DNA from: Phascolarctobacterium_A succinatutens_B
Lineage (GTDB): Bacteria; Bacillota; Negativicutes; Acidaminococcales; Acidaminococcaceae
Direction: 5' to 3'
Assembly (NCBI RefSeq): GCF_958453765.1
Contig: NZ_CAUDZA010000012.1
Location: 1 to 60,893 of the forward strand
DNA: 60,893 bases
Shown: one piece after another, positions 8,722 through 17,628 of the stretch
How the letters are laid out: every line of letters begins with the position of its first letter
Position numbering within the stretch: the stretch's first letter is position 1
Made by a program: the position numbers and the translations under genes
The notes under the pieces: model-generated
Databases searched by the model: none
What the model saw: only the letters and a program-made list of their open reading frames with translations
What the model was told of the DNA's origin: nothing

Positions 8722-8798
8722 ATTTATCTTCCTTTCAATAATATAAATTCAAGCTCAGCGTGCCTAAAGGGGCAGCAAATCCGCTAAACTTTTATTCC

Positions 8799-9356
8799 TT
8801 AAATTATTCCTGTATGTTCCAGCAAAATTTTGATACCGATAAAAATCAGCACCAAGCCGCCGGCCACGTCAGCTCTCTTGCCGGCCATAGCTCCCAGCTT
8901 AAAGCCAGCCAGACCGCCAAAGGCTGCGATAGCAAAGGTCACCACGCCAATCAGTATGGAAGCGGACCAGATATCGGTATTCAAAAAGGCCAGGCTGATA
9001 CCAACTGCCAGAGCATCAATACTGGTGGCAATCGCCAGCACCGCCATCTCCTTCACGCTATAATCTTTTTTGACATGACAGGCCTCGTTTGCTTCACGAA
9101 TCATGTTGATTCCCAGATAAAGCAATAAGAAAAAGGCAAGCCAATGGTCATATTCCGTAATATAATCACGAAACGATACAGCGCCGAAATAGCCTATCAC
9201 CGGCATCAAAAACTGAAACGCTCCAAACCAGCTGCCGAAGCGCAAGGCTCCGCGCAGTCTGTTGTCCGGTGCAAGCACCATGCTGCCGCAAACGGAAACA
9301 GCAAAGGCATCCATCGCCAAGCCAACTGCCAGCAGCAGTAGTTCTGCTAAACCCAT
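8799..9356 (-). CDS. mntP: MntP-family manganese efflux pump
   Basis: Six-helix inner-membrane exporter of the MntP family, which protects cells from excess Mn(II). The sequence shows the internally duplicated pattern of the family, 'GLAMDAFAVSV' in helix 1 and 'ATSIDALAVGIS' in helix 4, with the conserved Asp in each. The reading frame extends upstream, but AAGGA stands before the ATG at 9356 and the extension (Cys- and Arg-rich) is unlike the family; the chosen start gives 185 aa, the normal length. No yybP-ykoY riboswitch fits into the 31 bp upstream, so it is probably co-transcribed with the ThrE genes. Confidence 0.9.
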   Translation of the reverse strand: MGLAELLLLAVGLAMDAFAVSVCGSMVLAPDNRLRGALRFGSWFGAFQFLMPVIGYFGAVSFRDYITEYDHWLAFFLLLYLGINMIREANEACHVKKDYSVKEMAVLAIATSIDALAVGISLAFLNTDIWSASILIGVVTFAIAAFGGLAGFKLGAMAGKRADVAGGLVLIFIGIKILLEHTGII

Positions 9357-9387
9357 ATTTTCCTTCCCCCACTCACTGTAAACAAAT

Positions 9388-9870
9388 CTATTCTTTATTT
9401 TCCTTATGCAGCAGCTGCAGCAAGCGTTCATGATCCTTGCTTATCTTAATTACACGGAACACGCTCGTCATAAGCATCATTCCCAAGGCAATAGCACTGG
9501 CATCCATGCCGGTGGTTATGAGAATGTTCATGCCCGTGTCGTAATTATTTTCTATAATCGCCGCCATACCGCGATACATGCCAAGTCCCGGCACAATCGG
9601 GATAATACCGGGAATAACAAAAATCGTTACCGGCTGCTTAAAGATGCGCGCCGCCAGCTCGCTCAAAAGCGAAAGAGCAACCGTGGCAAAAAACATGGCA
9701 TAAAAAGAATCATACGCCAAATCCTTACGGATGTAGCAATAAACTACCCAGCCTACAGCACCGATAAAGCCGCTGATAGGCAGACTTTTGCGCGGTGCCT
9801 GAAACAGAATACCGAAGGCAGCAGTAGCAATAAATGCAAAGCCAAAGGCTGTAAAATAATTTATGCCCAC
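9388..9870 (-). CDS. ThrE-type threonine/serine exporter, C-terminal half (YjjB-like)
   Basis: Membrane protein with four or five hydrophobic segments that matches the C-terminal half of ThrE (DUF3815/YjjB). The central 'IPGIIPIVPGLGMYRG' motif is diagnostic. Known family members export threonine and serine. In this organism ThrE is split into two genes, the partner lying immediately upstream. An ATG at 9894 would overlap the partner by 34 nt; a GTG at 9870 lies 8 nt after GGGGG and overlaps by only 10 nt, so GTG is preferred. The two halves presumably assemble into one transporter. Confidence 0.85.
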   Translation of the reverse strand: MGINYFTAFGFAFIATAAFGILFQAPRKSLPISGFIGAVGWVVYCYIRKDLAYDSFYAMFFATVALSLLSELAARIFKQPVTIFVIPGIIPIVPGLGMYRGMAAIIENNYDTGMNILITTGMDASAIALGMMLMTSVFRVIKISKDHERLLQLLHKENKE

Positions 9871-10652
9871 AGCTTCCACCCCCAGTGATACCATACAAGC
9901 AAACTAAATGCCAGACCAATCGCAATGGATGTAGCAAAAAGCATCGCCTCGGCAATACGCGAATTACCGGAAATCAAATCGCCGGCCATATAATCGCGCA
10001 GACCGTTGGTAAAGGCTACACCCGGCAGGAACGGCATCAGCGCGCCTACGATGATGTTGGTACGTGTACATTCGCCGTCCATCTCACAGCAAAAAATAGC
10101 CAAAGCGCCGATTGCCGCACCGGAAAGCGCATTTTCCCAAAAGGCACTGGGACGATAACCGCCCAGCTGCTTCAACAGCACCATGGATAATCCGCCGGTA
10201 ATAAAGGCCGCAATAAAGTCATGGCTGTTGCCTCCCAGCATCGCCGAAAAGGCTGCCGAGCTGATTGCCGAAGCCATGCAGACACGCCATTTGCCATAGG
10301 GCGGAGCCTTGTGACGCAGCTCTTCCAGATATGCCAGCGTTTTTTCATAATTCAGCGGCCAGCGTTTCAGATTATAGGAAAAATCGTTCACCGCACTGAT
10401 AACGCTCAAATTAGTGCTGCGATAACGGATACGGCTGATAATCGTCGCCCCCTCGCTTTCCTCATCGCCTAAAATAATAACCGTCGGCGTAACAAAAACA
10501 TGAATATCGTGATAGCCATGCGTATGACAAAAGCGGGAAATAGTATCCTCTACTCGGGAGGTTTCCGCACCGTTTTTCAAAAGCGCCTTGCCCATGCCAA
10601 GAGCAATATGCAAGGTCTGCTCACGGCTTAAAGGAGCAGCTTCCAGTCCCAT
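9861..10652 (-). CDS. ThrE-type threonine/serine exporter, N-terminal half (YjjP-like)
   Basis: A 263-aa protein of the DUF1212/YjjP family. The first 110 residues are cytosolic ('LLKNGAETSRVEDTI', then 'HVFVTPTVIIL'); about five transmembrane helices follow from residue 120. Contains 'MPFLPGVAFTNGLRDYMAGD', the family signature facing the membrane. It probably forms a heteromeric amino-acid exporter with the gene that follows. Its ATG overlaps the stop of the preceding glycosylase-family gene (TAATG), so the three are one translational unit. Confidence 0.85.
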   Translation of the reverse strand: MGLEAAPLSREQTLHIALGMGKALLKNGAETSRVEDTISRFCHTHGYHDIHVFVTPTVIILGDEESEGATIISRIRYRSTNLSVISAVNDFSYNLKRWPLNYEKTLAYLEELRHKAPPYGKWRVCMASAISSAAFSAMLGGNSHDFIAAFITGGLSMVLLKQLGGYRPSAFWENALSGAAIGALAIFCCEMDGECTRTNIIVGALMPFLPGVAFTNGLRDYMAGDLISGNSRIAEAMLFATSIAIGLAFSLLVWYHWGWKLWA

Positions 10653-11344
10653 TATGCCTCACCGCCTAACAGCTGCGCTACTGCCGCACGGAAGCGGTTG
10701 GCACCGCCCATAGACGGATGCGGCACAGACATACATTCAACACCGTAACGTGACAGCGTTGTCGCCGCCTTCTGACCGATGGCAACAATTTTCATCCCCG
10801 GACGCAGCTCTAGCAGCATCCGCGCGTACTCAATGCCTACATCAAGCTCGCTCGGTGATGGCGTACGATTAGTCAGCAGATTGCCTGCTTTATACGGATG
10901 AAACGGAAAAATATTCCAAAGAATAACATCAAAGGACGCAAGGCCATGGCTGTTCAGCGCGTTCCAGACAACAGTATCCGTGGGCTCATTAAAACCCTTC
11001 AGGCGCTGCGTATTGTTCAGCATTGCGCTGCTTTCATCACTCGTGCGGCGGTAATCCCATTCGCCCAGCACGCTTTTCGGCTCTACATCGGGATGATGGC
11101 CCAACAGAATACGCTCCGAAGTAATAGCAATGCCGCTGAAATGACCGCCCTGATAGCCCAAGGCCTCGGCAATAAACAAATAATGTGCATCCGGACGCAG
11201 CTCCAGATAACGGCGCAGATTGGCACTGCGGATAACGGGAGCCTGCGGACCTATATCACAGCTTGTATCAAAATCACGCCAGGGATTAAAAACCTGCTCG
11301 CTGTGATAGCTTTGTAATTTATCAAGAAAAGTATTAATCTCCAT
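10652..11344 (-). CDS. Uracil-DNA glycosylase superfamily protein
   Basis: About 230 aa with the fold and end motifs of the uracil-DNA glycosylase superfamily. 'YLFIAEALGYQGGHFSGIAIT' is the water-activating loop region, 'NIFPFHPYKAGN' lies in the middle, and C-terminal 'VPHPSMGGANRFR' corresponds to the HPSP/HPSA leucine-loop motif. The usual catalytic Asp of family 1 is not obvious, so the substrate is uncertain; a DNA-repair role is inferred. The ATG at 11344 (GGAGG six bases before) is chosen over 11356, which has no ribosome-binding site. First gene of an operon with thrE halves and probably mntP. Confidence 0.75.
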   Translation of the reverse strand: MEINTFLDKLQSYHSEQVFNPWRDFDTSCDIGPQAPVIRSANLRRYLELRPDAHYLFIAEALGYQGGHFSGIAITSERILLGHHPDVEPKSVLGEWDYRRTSDESSAMLNNTQRLKGFNEPTDTVVWNALNSHGLASFDVILWNIFPFHPYKAGNLLTNRTPSPSELDVGIEYARMLLELRPGMKIVAIGQKAATTLSRYGVECMSVPHPSMGGANRFRAAVAQLLGGEA

Positions 11345-11361
11345 AATTCCCTCCATGCATT

Positions 11362-11391
11362 ATTATACCGCATAGAGGCAAGTCGTCGCAA
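11362..11391 (-). promoter_or_regulatory. Promoter of the glycosylase/thrE/mntP operon
   Basis: Minus strand: -35 TTGCGA (11386-11391), 18 bp, -10 TATAAT (11362-11367), just upstream of the SD. The -35 lies beside the terminator of the following gene. Confidence 0.6.
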
Positions 11392-11393
11392 TA

Positions 11394-11429
11394 AAAATGG
11401 ATGCGAAGCAATAGTTCCGCATCCATTTT
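11394..11429 (-). terminator. Terminator of the dcuC-like gene
   Basis: Arms AAAATGGATGCG / CGCATCCATTTT (12 bp, perfect), followed by TTTTTATTG on the minus strand. Confidence 0.85.
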
Positions 11430-11451
11430 ATACTTTAAAAAATATCTGATT

Positions 11452-12708
11452 TTAGAACAGCAGCAGTATCATGCCCACAACCAGCGCCAAGGTAATACCC
11501 AACGCATTACGCTTGCAAACCTCCATCGGATCTACACCGGCAATGCCTGCGCAGATAATAGTAGCACCGGCAATCGGAGAGATGGTACGGCCGAGAGTGC
11601 CGCCCAAAGCCGCAATGGAGCCCATGTTCATGGTTTCCAGACCAAACTGAGCAGCATGCGGAGTAACAGCTTCGTTGAACGCAACGGTTGCAGCGTCGCC
11701 GGAACCGGAAATAAGTGCCAGTACAAACGGACCGAAGGTAGCAGCAATTTTAACAATACCGGTAGAATTCAGCATCCAGTTAATCAGCGCCTTAATCAGT
11801 CCCAAAGCATTCAGGCCTGCTACGAAAACGCCTACGGAAATAATAATACCGATGATATTAGCATAAGCATCGCCCATGCCGTCAAAGAAGCTCTTAGTCA
11901 GCTCAACAGGATTTTTACGGGTTACTGCCAAAGACAGGATTGCGCCGATAACCATAGCGTGGGGTACGCCCATCTTCAGTGCGGGCACCAGCTTGGTGCT
12001 GCCCAAGAGCAGAATAATAACCGGAACCAGCGGCATAACGGCGAAAAGCGGATTGATGCCGAAGTTTTCGTCAACACCGGCTTCGCCTTCCGGAACAAAG
12101 CCTCTGTTTTCCTTCAGCACAACTGCGAGAACAGTCAGTACAGCTGCAGCAATGATTACGCCGACTACAGTTGCCAACATATGGTTGGCAATTACATCAG
12201 TAACCTGCACGCCTGCCAGCTTAGCGATAACGGCGTTATGTACCAGGCCGGGGTTCAGCATACTGCCGTAGGTACCGGATTTAACGGCAGCTGCGGCCAT
12301 TGCCGGATGAATGCCTGCAGACATCATAATCGGAATAAAAATTACGCCTACCGCAGCACTGCAGCCTGCAGCACTGGGGATAGCAATATTAACAACAAAG
12401 GTTGCCAGCGTAGCGCCGGGAATGAGCAAAAAGCCCATTTTTTTCAATACCTTACCGATTGCAACAACCAAATGCTTGTCGCAGCCCGTATACTTCATGC
12501 ACCAGGCAAAGCCCATGCAGGAACAAACAGAAGTAATCAGACCGGCATTAGTCATACTCTTGGCAAAAGCATCAAGAGAAGCCATTGGCTTGCCGGCAAT
12601 ACAGCACATCAGAATACCAGCGGCAATCAATACCATTCTGGATTCATGTCGTTTCAACAAAAGATAAATTACACCGATAACAACGAGTGCACCTATTATC
12701 AGAAACAT
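11452..12708 (-). CDS. dcuC: DcuC-family C4-dicarboxylate carrier
   Basis: Inner-membrane carrier of the DcuC family (TC 2.A.61), which exchanges or exports succinate, fumarate and malate during anaerobic growth. About 418 aa with some 12 hydrophobic segments. Typical stretches are 'IAIPSAAGCSAAVG' and 'GSGDAATVAFNEAVTPHA', the latter in the conserved second half, and 'LGGTLGRTISPIAGA' near the end. The frame opens upstream to 12786, but GGAGG lies 8 nt before the ATG at 12708, giving a start MFLIIGALVV at the first helix. It stands alone with its own terminator. Succinate release would suit a succinate- or propionate-forming fermenter. Confidence 0.88.
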   Translation of the reverse strand: MFLIIGALVVIGVIYLLLKRHESRMVLIAAGILMCCIAGKPMASLDAFAKSMTNAGLITSVCSCMGFAWCMKYTGCDKHLVVAIGKVLKKMGFLLIPGATLATFVVNIAIPSAAGCSAAVGVIFIPIMMSAGIHPAMAAAAVKSGTYGSMLNPGLVHNAVIAKLAGVQVTDVIANHMLATVVGVIIAAAVLTVLAVVLKENRGFVPEGEAGVDENFGINPLFAVMPLVPVIILLLGSTKLVPALKMGVPHAMVIGAILSLAVTRKNPVELTKSFFDGMGDAYANIIGIIISVGVFVAGLNALGLIKALINWMLNSTGIVKIAATFGPFVLALISGSGDAATVAFNEAVTPHAAQFGLETMNMGSIAALGGTLGRTISPIAGATIICAGIAGVDPMEVCKRNALGITLALVVGMILLLF

Positions 12709-12837
12709 CTTCATTCCCTCCATAAAATTATTTTTTTGCATTAATATTATATGTGATAGAAATGCTTTTGAAAAGTGTATTATCAATTGTATACATAATA
12801 CTTGCTTTCTTCAGCTAAGTTTATATAGCAAAAGTAT

Positions 12838-12871
12838 AAATACCGTCCCACATTTCTGCGGAACGGTATTT
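12838..12871. terminator. Terminator downstream of the sulfatase gene
   Basis: Arms AAATACCGT / ACGGTATTT with inner CC/GG pairs, flanked by T-rich DNA on both sides. It ends the envelope operon arriving on the minus strand. Confidence 0.75.
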
Positions 12872-12881
12872 TTTAATAACT

Positions 12882-14912
12882 TTATTGATGCCACAATCCA
12901 TAATAATGAATAATATAGTTTGTTAAAGCATCCTCATATTCTGTATCCGGTACAGGCTTATCCATCTGGTCGACCAAATGACGCTCATCCGACCAGTAGA
13001 ACGCCTTACCGCCAAAGTAGCCTAAGGCATAGGGAATATCCGTAGGCTGCAGAAGATTGCGGCCCATAAATTTATCCGGCACATCAATGCCCAACAGATA
13101 CAAAAGCGTCGGCGCCAAATCAATCTGCGAAGCATATTCATTCGTGCGCAGATTATTGAGCGGCGCTAAGTTCTTCGCCACAAAAATCAGCGGAATCGGC
13201 GCAATGCTCTGCTTATCCTCAGCCTTGGTGACGAGCTTCGTATACTCGCCGCCGCTGTGCGGATTATGGTCACTCGTAATGATGAACAGCGTTCTGTCAT
13301 CCATTAGGCCACGCTTCTTTGCTTCCTTAAAGAAATGCTCCAGTGTTTTATCAACCCAGTAGACGCCGCGCACTGTAATAAACTTATTACTGCGCACATT
13401 GTCCGGCATTTCGTTCCAGCTGAAGCCGGTGTAAGGATAAGGCTGATGCATATCCAGCGTTTTGGTAACCATCACCAAACGGTCATTCTTCGCCTTTGCC
13501 TTTTCCAACAGCTTCAGTGTTTCCTCATACATTACGTCATTATGGAAGCCCCAGCCGCTGGCACCTGTATAGCCCTGCTTTTCCAAATATTCTTTTGCAT
13601 AGTATTCGTTCATGCCGAACTGTGTCGGATACTCGCGCAGCTCGTTGGCATAATACTGGCTAGAGGCATTCATGAAAATGCCGCGCATTCCCGCTGCCTG
13701 CACACTGCGAAACAGCGAAGGGGTATTTTTACCGGGAAAATCCTTATCCATAATCAGATGTGAACGGAAGGTAGCATTCAGTCCTTGCGTTGTCGGCACG
13801 GCAGAGGAATAATACCTGTTCATGTGCGGATAGCGGATAACCAGACTGTTTAAGAACGGTGTAGCCTCTTCGGGAATATCGTTGTTATAGTAGTTGATGT
13901 AATCACGGTGCATGGATTCCAGAATCAGCAGAACAACTCGGTCATACTGCGGTTTGATTTTGGCAATCTTTGCTTTAGGCTCATCTATACCCATTTCCGT
14001 CAGACGTGTTTTATCCTTGGCAGTCAGCTCGCGCTGCTCCACATGCTTGCCGCCGGCAATTTTATCCGTATCAAAAATTGCCTTGCTGACAAAGTTCACA
14101 TTAACAGGAACGGAAAGCATATTGCGATAGTTCATACGCGTCTTTTCGTTCTCTACCTCAGCGTACATACCGATAACATTTTCCACGCCGTACATGCCGG
14201 CATAGCCAAGCAATCTGTCGGTAAGATTCAAGCCCAAGGTAAACATGGCCACGCACAGCAGTGACCAGGCAAAGTTCGGCTTACGCTTTTGCGGCTTTGG
14301 TACATAAAAAAGCAGTAAAATCACAACTATGCTGATAACAATACCGGCAATCATCGTATTGCTCATCGTCGCAAAAATACCTTTAACAGCATAGATATTC
14401 AGATTTTGGAAGAGAACGCTCTCCACGTGCATGGAGGTCTGCCAAAAATAGAAGCCGTCAAAAACCACTGCCAAAGCAGAAAATACATAAACAGCAAAAT
14501 AGAGGATTTTCATCCCGATATTGGGCCATTTATGGTAGCACATTGCCATCAGCAGCACAACAAAAATGTTATTGTTAATACCGGCAAGCACGGAAAGGCT
14601 TGTCTGCAAACCCTTATCCAAGCTAAGCTGGTTAACCATGAAAAAGGCTTCGCCCAGATAAAGAATACCGATAACAATAACGGGAAAATAGCGTTGCAAT
14701 CTGTCCGGCACACGCTTACGCCGGTAATACAGTACATATGCTATCTCTGCCAAAACGCTGTCACGCAATACATGATCAAAAATCTGAAAGCCAAACTCAT
14801 TCAGCGGAAAGGGGTGCGTTCCGCCGAAGCTTTGCCAGGCAAAAAATCCTTCTACTATGCAGGCCGCGATAATAAAAATCAGCCAGCCCATTTTTCTGCT
14901 TATCCTATTCAC
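12882..14912 (-). CDS. LTA synthase-like membrane sulfatase/phosphotransferase
   Basis: A 676-aa protein with five N-terminal transmembrane helices (to about residue 230) and an extracytoplasmic alkaline-phosphatase-superfamily domain. Motifs: 'LLILESMHRD' (metal-binding Glu), 'VPTTQGLNATF' (likely nucleophile Thr), 'IITSDHNPHSGGE' (metal-binding Asp-His) and 'QIDLAPTLLYLLGI'. This layout fits LTA synthase, OpgB or phosphoethanolamine transferases, which move glycerol-phosphate or ethanolamine-phosphate onto envelope glycolipids. In a diderm firmicute the acceptor is unknown. It lies 18 bp downstream of a lipid kinase and a GtrA flippase gene, which points to envelope lipid or polysaccharide decoration. 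Confidence 0.82.
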   Translation of the reverse strand: MNRISRKMGWLIFIIAACIVEGFFAWQSFGGTHPFPLNEFGFQIFDHVLRDSVLAEIAYVLYYRRKRVPDRLQRYFPVIVIGILYLGEAFFMVNQLSLDKGLQTSLSVLAGINNNIFVVLLMAMCYHKWPNIGMKILYFAVYVFSALAVVFDGFYFWQTSMHVESVLFQNLNIYAVKGIFATMSNTMIAGIVISIVVILLLFYVPKPQKRKPNFAWSLLCVAMFTLGLNLTDRLLGYAGMYGVENVIGMYAEVENEKTRMNYRNMLSVPVNVNFVSKAIFDTDKIAGGKHVEQRELTAKDKTRLTEMGIDEPKAKIAKIKPQYDRVVLLILESMHRDYINYYNNDIPEEATPFLNSLVIRYPHMNRYYSSAVPTTQGLNATFRSHLIMDKDFPGKNTPSLFRSVQAAGMRGIFMNASSQYYANELREYPTQFGMNEYYAKEYLEKQGYTGASGWGFHNDVMYEETLKLLEKAKAKNDRLVMVTKTLDMHQPYPYTGFSWNEMPDNVRSNKFITVRGVYWVDKTLEHFFKEAKKRGLMDDRTLFIITSDHNPHSGGEYTKLVTKAEDKQSIAPIPLIFVAKNLAPLNNLRTNEYASQIDLAPTLLYLLGIDVPDKFMGRNLLQPTDIPYALGYFGGKAFYWSDERHLVDQMDKPVPDTEYEDALTNYIIHYYGLWHQ

Positions 14913-14930
14913 CTTACACCATTTCCTTGC

Positions 14931-15872
14931 TTACGCCAAAAACTTAATCGGCTCGGACTCCATCTCAATTAAAAGCGGAGCAGTTGTTACAGCATCTCCG
15001 TCAAGCTCTGCTGCAAAATTCTCTTCATTGCAGCGTATTTCCATTTTTTTCGCTGCACGGATAATAATATCATTATCCAGCGTCAGCGCCTCCATAGCAA
15101 TGCAGGCCGCATAACGTATAAAATCCCCGCGCTTATCACCGGTAAACAGCGCCGCATGTAAAAGAGGTGACGAAAGCGACGCACCGTTAAAGAGGTTGTA
15201 ACGTCCGGCATAATAACGGCTCTTGCCTACAATAACAGAAGTTGCATCATACCACTGTTCTTCATCATCAAAGCGCACCTGAAAGCGGTAACGCCAGTTG
15301 TTAAACAGAAATTCCTTACGCATAATCTCTGTTCCCTGCCAAACATAAGCAAGCTTGTTGAGCAGCTTTTTCTCCTTTTCGGTCACCTTGTCTACTACAA
15401 GGGAATCAAAGCCTATACCGGCAACCGTCAAAAAGACGTTGCCGTTGGCGCGTCCCAGATAAACAGGCACCTCTATACCTTTGGATACTCGTTTAAACCA
15501 CTTATGCGGGTCCGCCTTCAGCAGCAGCTCCTTAGCCACCAGATTTACCGTACCGGCAGGAAAAACGCTGATATAAGGCACATACTTGCGATTAGCCAGC
15601 TGTTCAATCATCGCTCTGATTGTGCCGTCACCGCCGGCAATTATCACCCAGTCAACCTTTTCCTCAACTATTTCCGCAGCAATCTGCGGTATCTGGTCAA
15701 AGAAGCGAATATCTCGCATTTCTGCATTTTTAGGTCCTACTAATTCCTTCACCAGCTTATAGGTTTCATTCACCTTAGCCATCATACTGGCAAAAAGCTG
15801 CTTACCGGAATTACGGTTATACAAAAGCACAACCTTTTTAAATTTTTTTACGTCTACATATTCTCCAGGCAT
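14931..15872 (-). CDS. Diacylglycerol kinase family lipid kinase (DgkB/YegS-like)
   Basis: A 313-aa soluble or membrane-peripheral kinase of the DAGK catalytic family. It shows 'LYNRNSGKQ' at the start (nucleotide-binding), 'IIAGGDGTIRAMI' (the GGDGT signature), 'FPAGTVNLVAKEL' and C-terminal 'AAELDGDAV'. Family members phosphorylate diacylglycerol or related lipids, recycling the diacylglycerol released when LTA-type enzymes use phosphatidylglycerol. That fits the LTA-synthase-like gene 18 bp downstream. GtrA precedes it by 2 bp, so the three are clearly one operon. Confidence 0.88.
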   Translation of the reverse strand: MPGEYVDVKKFKKVVLLYNRNSGKQLFASMMAKVNETYKLVKELVGPKNAEMRDIRFFDQIPQIAAEIVEEKVDWVIIAGGDGTIRAMIEQLANRKYVPYISVFPAGTVNLVAKELLLKADPHKWFKRVSKGIEVPVYLGRANGNVFLTVAGIGFDSLVVDKVTEKEKKLLNKLAYVWQGTEIMRKEFLFNNWRYRFQVRFDDEEQWYDATSVIVGKSRYYAGRYNLFNGASLSSPLLHAALFTGDKRGDFIRYAACIAMEALTLDNDIIIRAAKKMEIRCNEENFAAELDGDAVTTAPLLIEMESEPIKFLA

Positions 15873-15874
15873 AT

Positions 15875-16312
15875 CTAACTCCTAAAAATCCATTTTTTAC
15901 GTGAGAGATAGTTCCATACAACAACAATACAGCTTGTCAGCACCTTAGACAGCATCGGCTGCCAGTCAAGCAGACTGACAAAAATATACATCAGCAGCAG
16001 ATTAAACGCCAAGCCTATGCAGCTTACCAAAAACACCAGGCTAAGCTCCTTGCCGCGTTTGTAACGGCTGCCGCTGTCAAAAACCAGAACATTGCCCAAG
16101 AAATAATGATACAGTGTTGCCAGGCAAAAGGATAAGGCTGTTGCCAGCATAGTCAGCAAGGTCAGGCTCAAGCCGGCTAAAATATAGTGGAAGAAAATGT
16201 AGAACAAGGCCCACTCCACCAAGGCCGCCGTGCCGCCGACACACAGATACAGCAAGAGCTTAATCAGCTCGCTGTCCGTATAATCAACACCAAATAATAT
16301 TTTCCTGCGCAT
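15875..16312 (-). CDS. GtrA-family membrane protein
   Basis: A 145-aa protein with four transmembrane helices and the GtrA pattern: 'LLYLCVGGTAALVEWALFY' in helix 1, 'LATLYHYFLGNVLVF' after helix 2, and 'VVWNYLSRKKWIF' at the C-terminus. GtrA proteins are thought to flip polyprenyl-linked sugars for glycosylation of envelope polymers. First gene of the three-gene envelope operon; the stop is 2 bp before the lipid kinase start. No glycosyltransferase is next to it, so the sugar donor must be made elsewhere. Confidence 0.85.
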   Translation of the reverse strand: MRRKILFGVDYTDSELIKLLLYLCVGGTAALVEWALFYIFFHYILAGLSLTLLTMLATALSFCLATLYHYFLGNVLVFDSGSRYKRGKELSLVFLVSCIGLAFNLLLMYIFVSLLDWQPMLSKVLTSCIVVVWNYLSRKKWIFRS

Positions 16313-16580
16313 AGCGTACTCCAGTCATAGTATAATAGCTTATTATATCATCTTTAAGCGAAGTTTTCAAAGCTTTCCGCTAGAAGATACCGATGGTGAC
16401 GTATTTATATATTTAGATAATTGTTGAAAAAAGATACACTGCCCGCTCCTTTTGTATAGCAGCATGACGCAGTAAAGAGCGTAACCATCATCGAATTCAA
16501 AGATGGCAAGCAGGCTTACCGCACAACTGTAAAACCATGATTCCCCTCTCAATATCGGTTCTCCCAGCAGATTTGTGAAA
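16313..16580. other. No convincing gene
   Basis: A 268-bp stretch between the envelope operon and the terminator at 16588. The only open frame (minus strand, 76 codons) lacks a ribosome-binding site and recognisable motifs. The region may hold further remains of the decayed gene at 16624-16796, but nothing here can be aligned by eye. Confidence 0.5.
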
Positions 16581-16587
16581 AAAAGTG

Positions 16588-16616
16588 AGGCTATCATACA
16601 CTCTTAGTGATAGCCT
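16588..16616 (-). terminator. Terminator behind the decayed gene
   Basis: Arms AGGCTATCA / TGATAGCCT (9 bp) with further GTG/CAC pairing outside. On the minus strand a TTTTTTT tract follows. Confidence 0.75.
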
Positions 16617-16623
16617 CCACTTT

Positions 16624-16796
16624 TTATTTCAGATATTTCATATAGAAAGCTTCTATTTTATTAAAGGAACTTACATCCATCTTGTAGTACAAATCCGATG
16701 CACACCACCAGAAATAATCAACAGCTCCTTATTATTGCCTTGTAGCTTTTTAACGGCATCTGAATTTAACTCAAAACCAAGAATATAAATTACAAA
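16624..16796 (-). pseudogene. C-terminal remnant of a frameshifted gene
   Basis: On the minus strand one frame reads FVIYILGFELNSDAVKKLQ and on to NNKELLIIS. After a single-base shift at ATTATTTC/TGGTGG the neighbouring frame continues WWCASDLYYKMDVSSFNKI and on to YMKYLK and a stop. The product ends just before an intrinsic terminator, as a real gene would. There is no start: the 5' end runs directly into the terminator of the PepSY gene. This looks like the tail of a deleted gene. The family is not recognised. Confidence 0.5.
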
Positions 16797-16799
16797 AAC

Positions 16800-16823
16800 A
16801 GAGCGATGCTTTCGCACCGCTCT
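16800..16823 (-). terminator. Terminator of the PepSY gene
   Basis: Arms AGAGCGATGC / GCACCGCTCT with a TTTC loop and one wobble pair, followed by GTTTTTG on the minus strand. Confidence 0.85.
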
Positions 16824-16846
16824 AAAAAATTTATAAAATTTTATTC

Positions 16847-17344
16847 TTAAAAGCTGTATTTTACCTCTTTATCCAGCACTACACCAGTTTCCGGATTAAT
16901 ATTCATCTCACCACGCAAACCAGATGCACTGAATTTCACTTCATATTCATATAATCCATGTTCTCTGTCCAATTTCAGTTCATAAATCGACACATCACCA
17001 ACTTCTTTAGCAACAATTGCTTTTACATCATCTTTGGACAAGATTACATTAGCGCTACCGCCCAACGCTTTTCTTTCCATATTGTATTCTTTGATTTTAC
17101 CATTTACCTGATATACATCAATTTCATATTTTGTCTGAGTAGCAGTATCAAAAAACTCCACTTCATAATATGGTTGCATTTTTTGCATTTCTGCTTCAGT
17201 ATGCAGGTAAGTACTACCTGTTGGAACTTGCTTTTGCGCAATTGCACGAGCTTCGTCCGCACTAATCAGATTAGCAGCAAATGCTGTAGCAGAAATTGCC
17301 AAAACAGTCAGTGCGCCAGTAATAATAGCTGTTAATTTTTTCAT
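16847..17344 (-). CDS. Secreted PepSY-domain protein
   Basis: Exported protein of about 165 aa. The signal peptide is MKKLTAIITGALTVLAISA with cleavage probably after TAFA. The mature part holds two PepSY units: 'ISADEARAIAQKQV' to about residue 90 and 'LSKDDVKAIVAKEV' to the end 'MNINPETGVVLDKEV'. PepSY domains are thought to inhibit or chaperone exported peptidases. The ATG at 17344, preceded by AAGGAGG at 8 nt, is chosen; the upstream ATG at 17362 would put the SD inside the coding region. Monocistronic, with its own terminator. Confidence 0.88.
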   Translation of the reverse strand: MKKLTAIITGALTVLAISATAFAANLISADEARAIAQKQVPTGSTYLHTEAEMQKMQPYYEVEFFDTATQTKYEIDVYQVNGKIKEYNMERKALGGSANVILSKDDVKAIVAKEVGDVSIYELKLDREHGLYEYEVKFSASGLRGEMNINPETGVVLDKEVKYSF

Positions 17345-17571
17345 GAGATAAACCTCCTTCAATGTGAAAAGTTAAACCATATTTAAAGTATACTAAATTT
17401 CTAGGATTTACATTGTGAAGTCTTTGTGACTTCTTTAGAAGCTCCAACGTACGCCAGCGTGAAAATCCCAGTTCTTATTGTTTCAAGGCAAGAATATATA
17501 AAACAAGTGCTGCCCCGTTTTTTTAGTATGAGTTGGAAGTTAACATTCACCACTAAACTTCCATTTTCCTC

Positions 17572-17599
17572 TTGACTTAGAGTATACTTCAGGTATTAA
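17572..17599 (+). promoter_or_regulatory. Probable promoter of the DUF362 gene
   Basis: -35 TTGACT (17572-17577), 16 bp, -10 TATTAA (17594-17599), about 30 bp before the ribosome-binding site GGAGG. Confidence 0.5.
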
Positions 17600-17628
17600 A
17601 ATATAAGTAACCAAATTATAGGAGGTAG

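Noticed and set aside
16367..16597. Minus-strand frame of 76 codons (MIASLFFTNLLGEP..)
   Set aside because: Starts inside the terminator hairpin, no SD, no recognisable motif; left as unassigned DNA.
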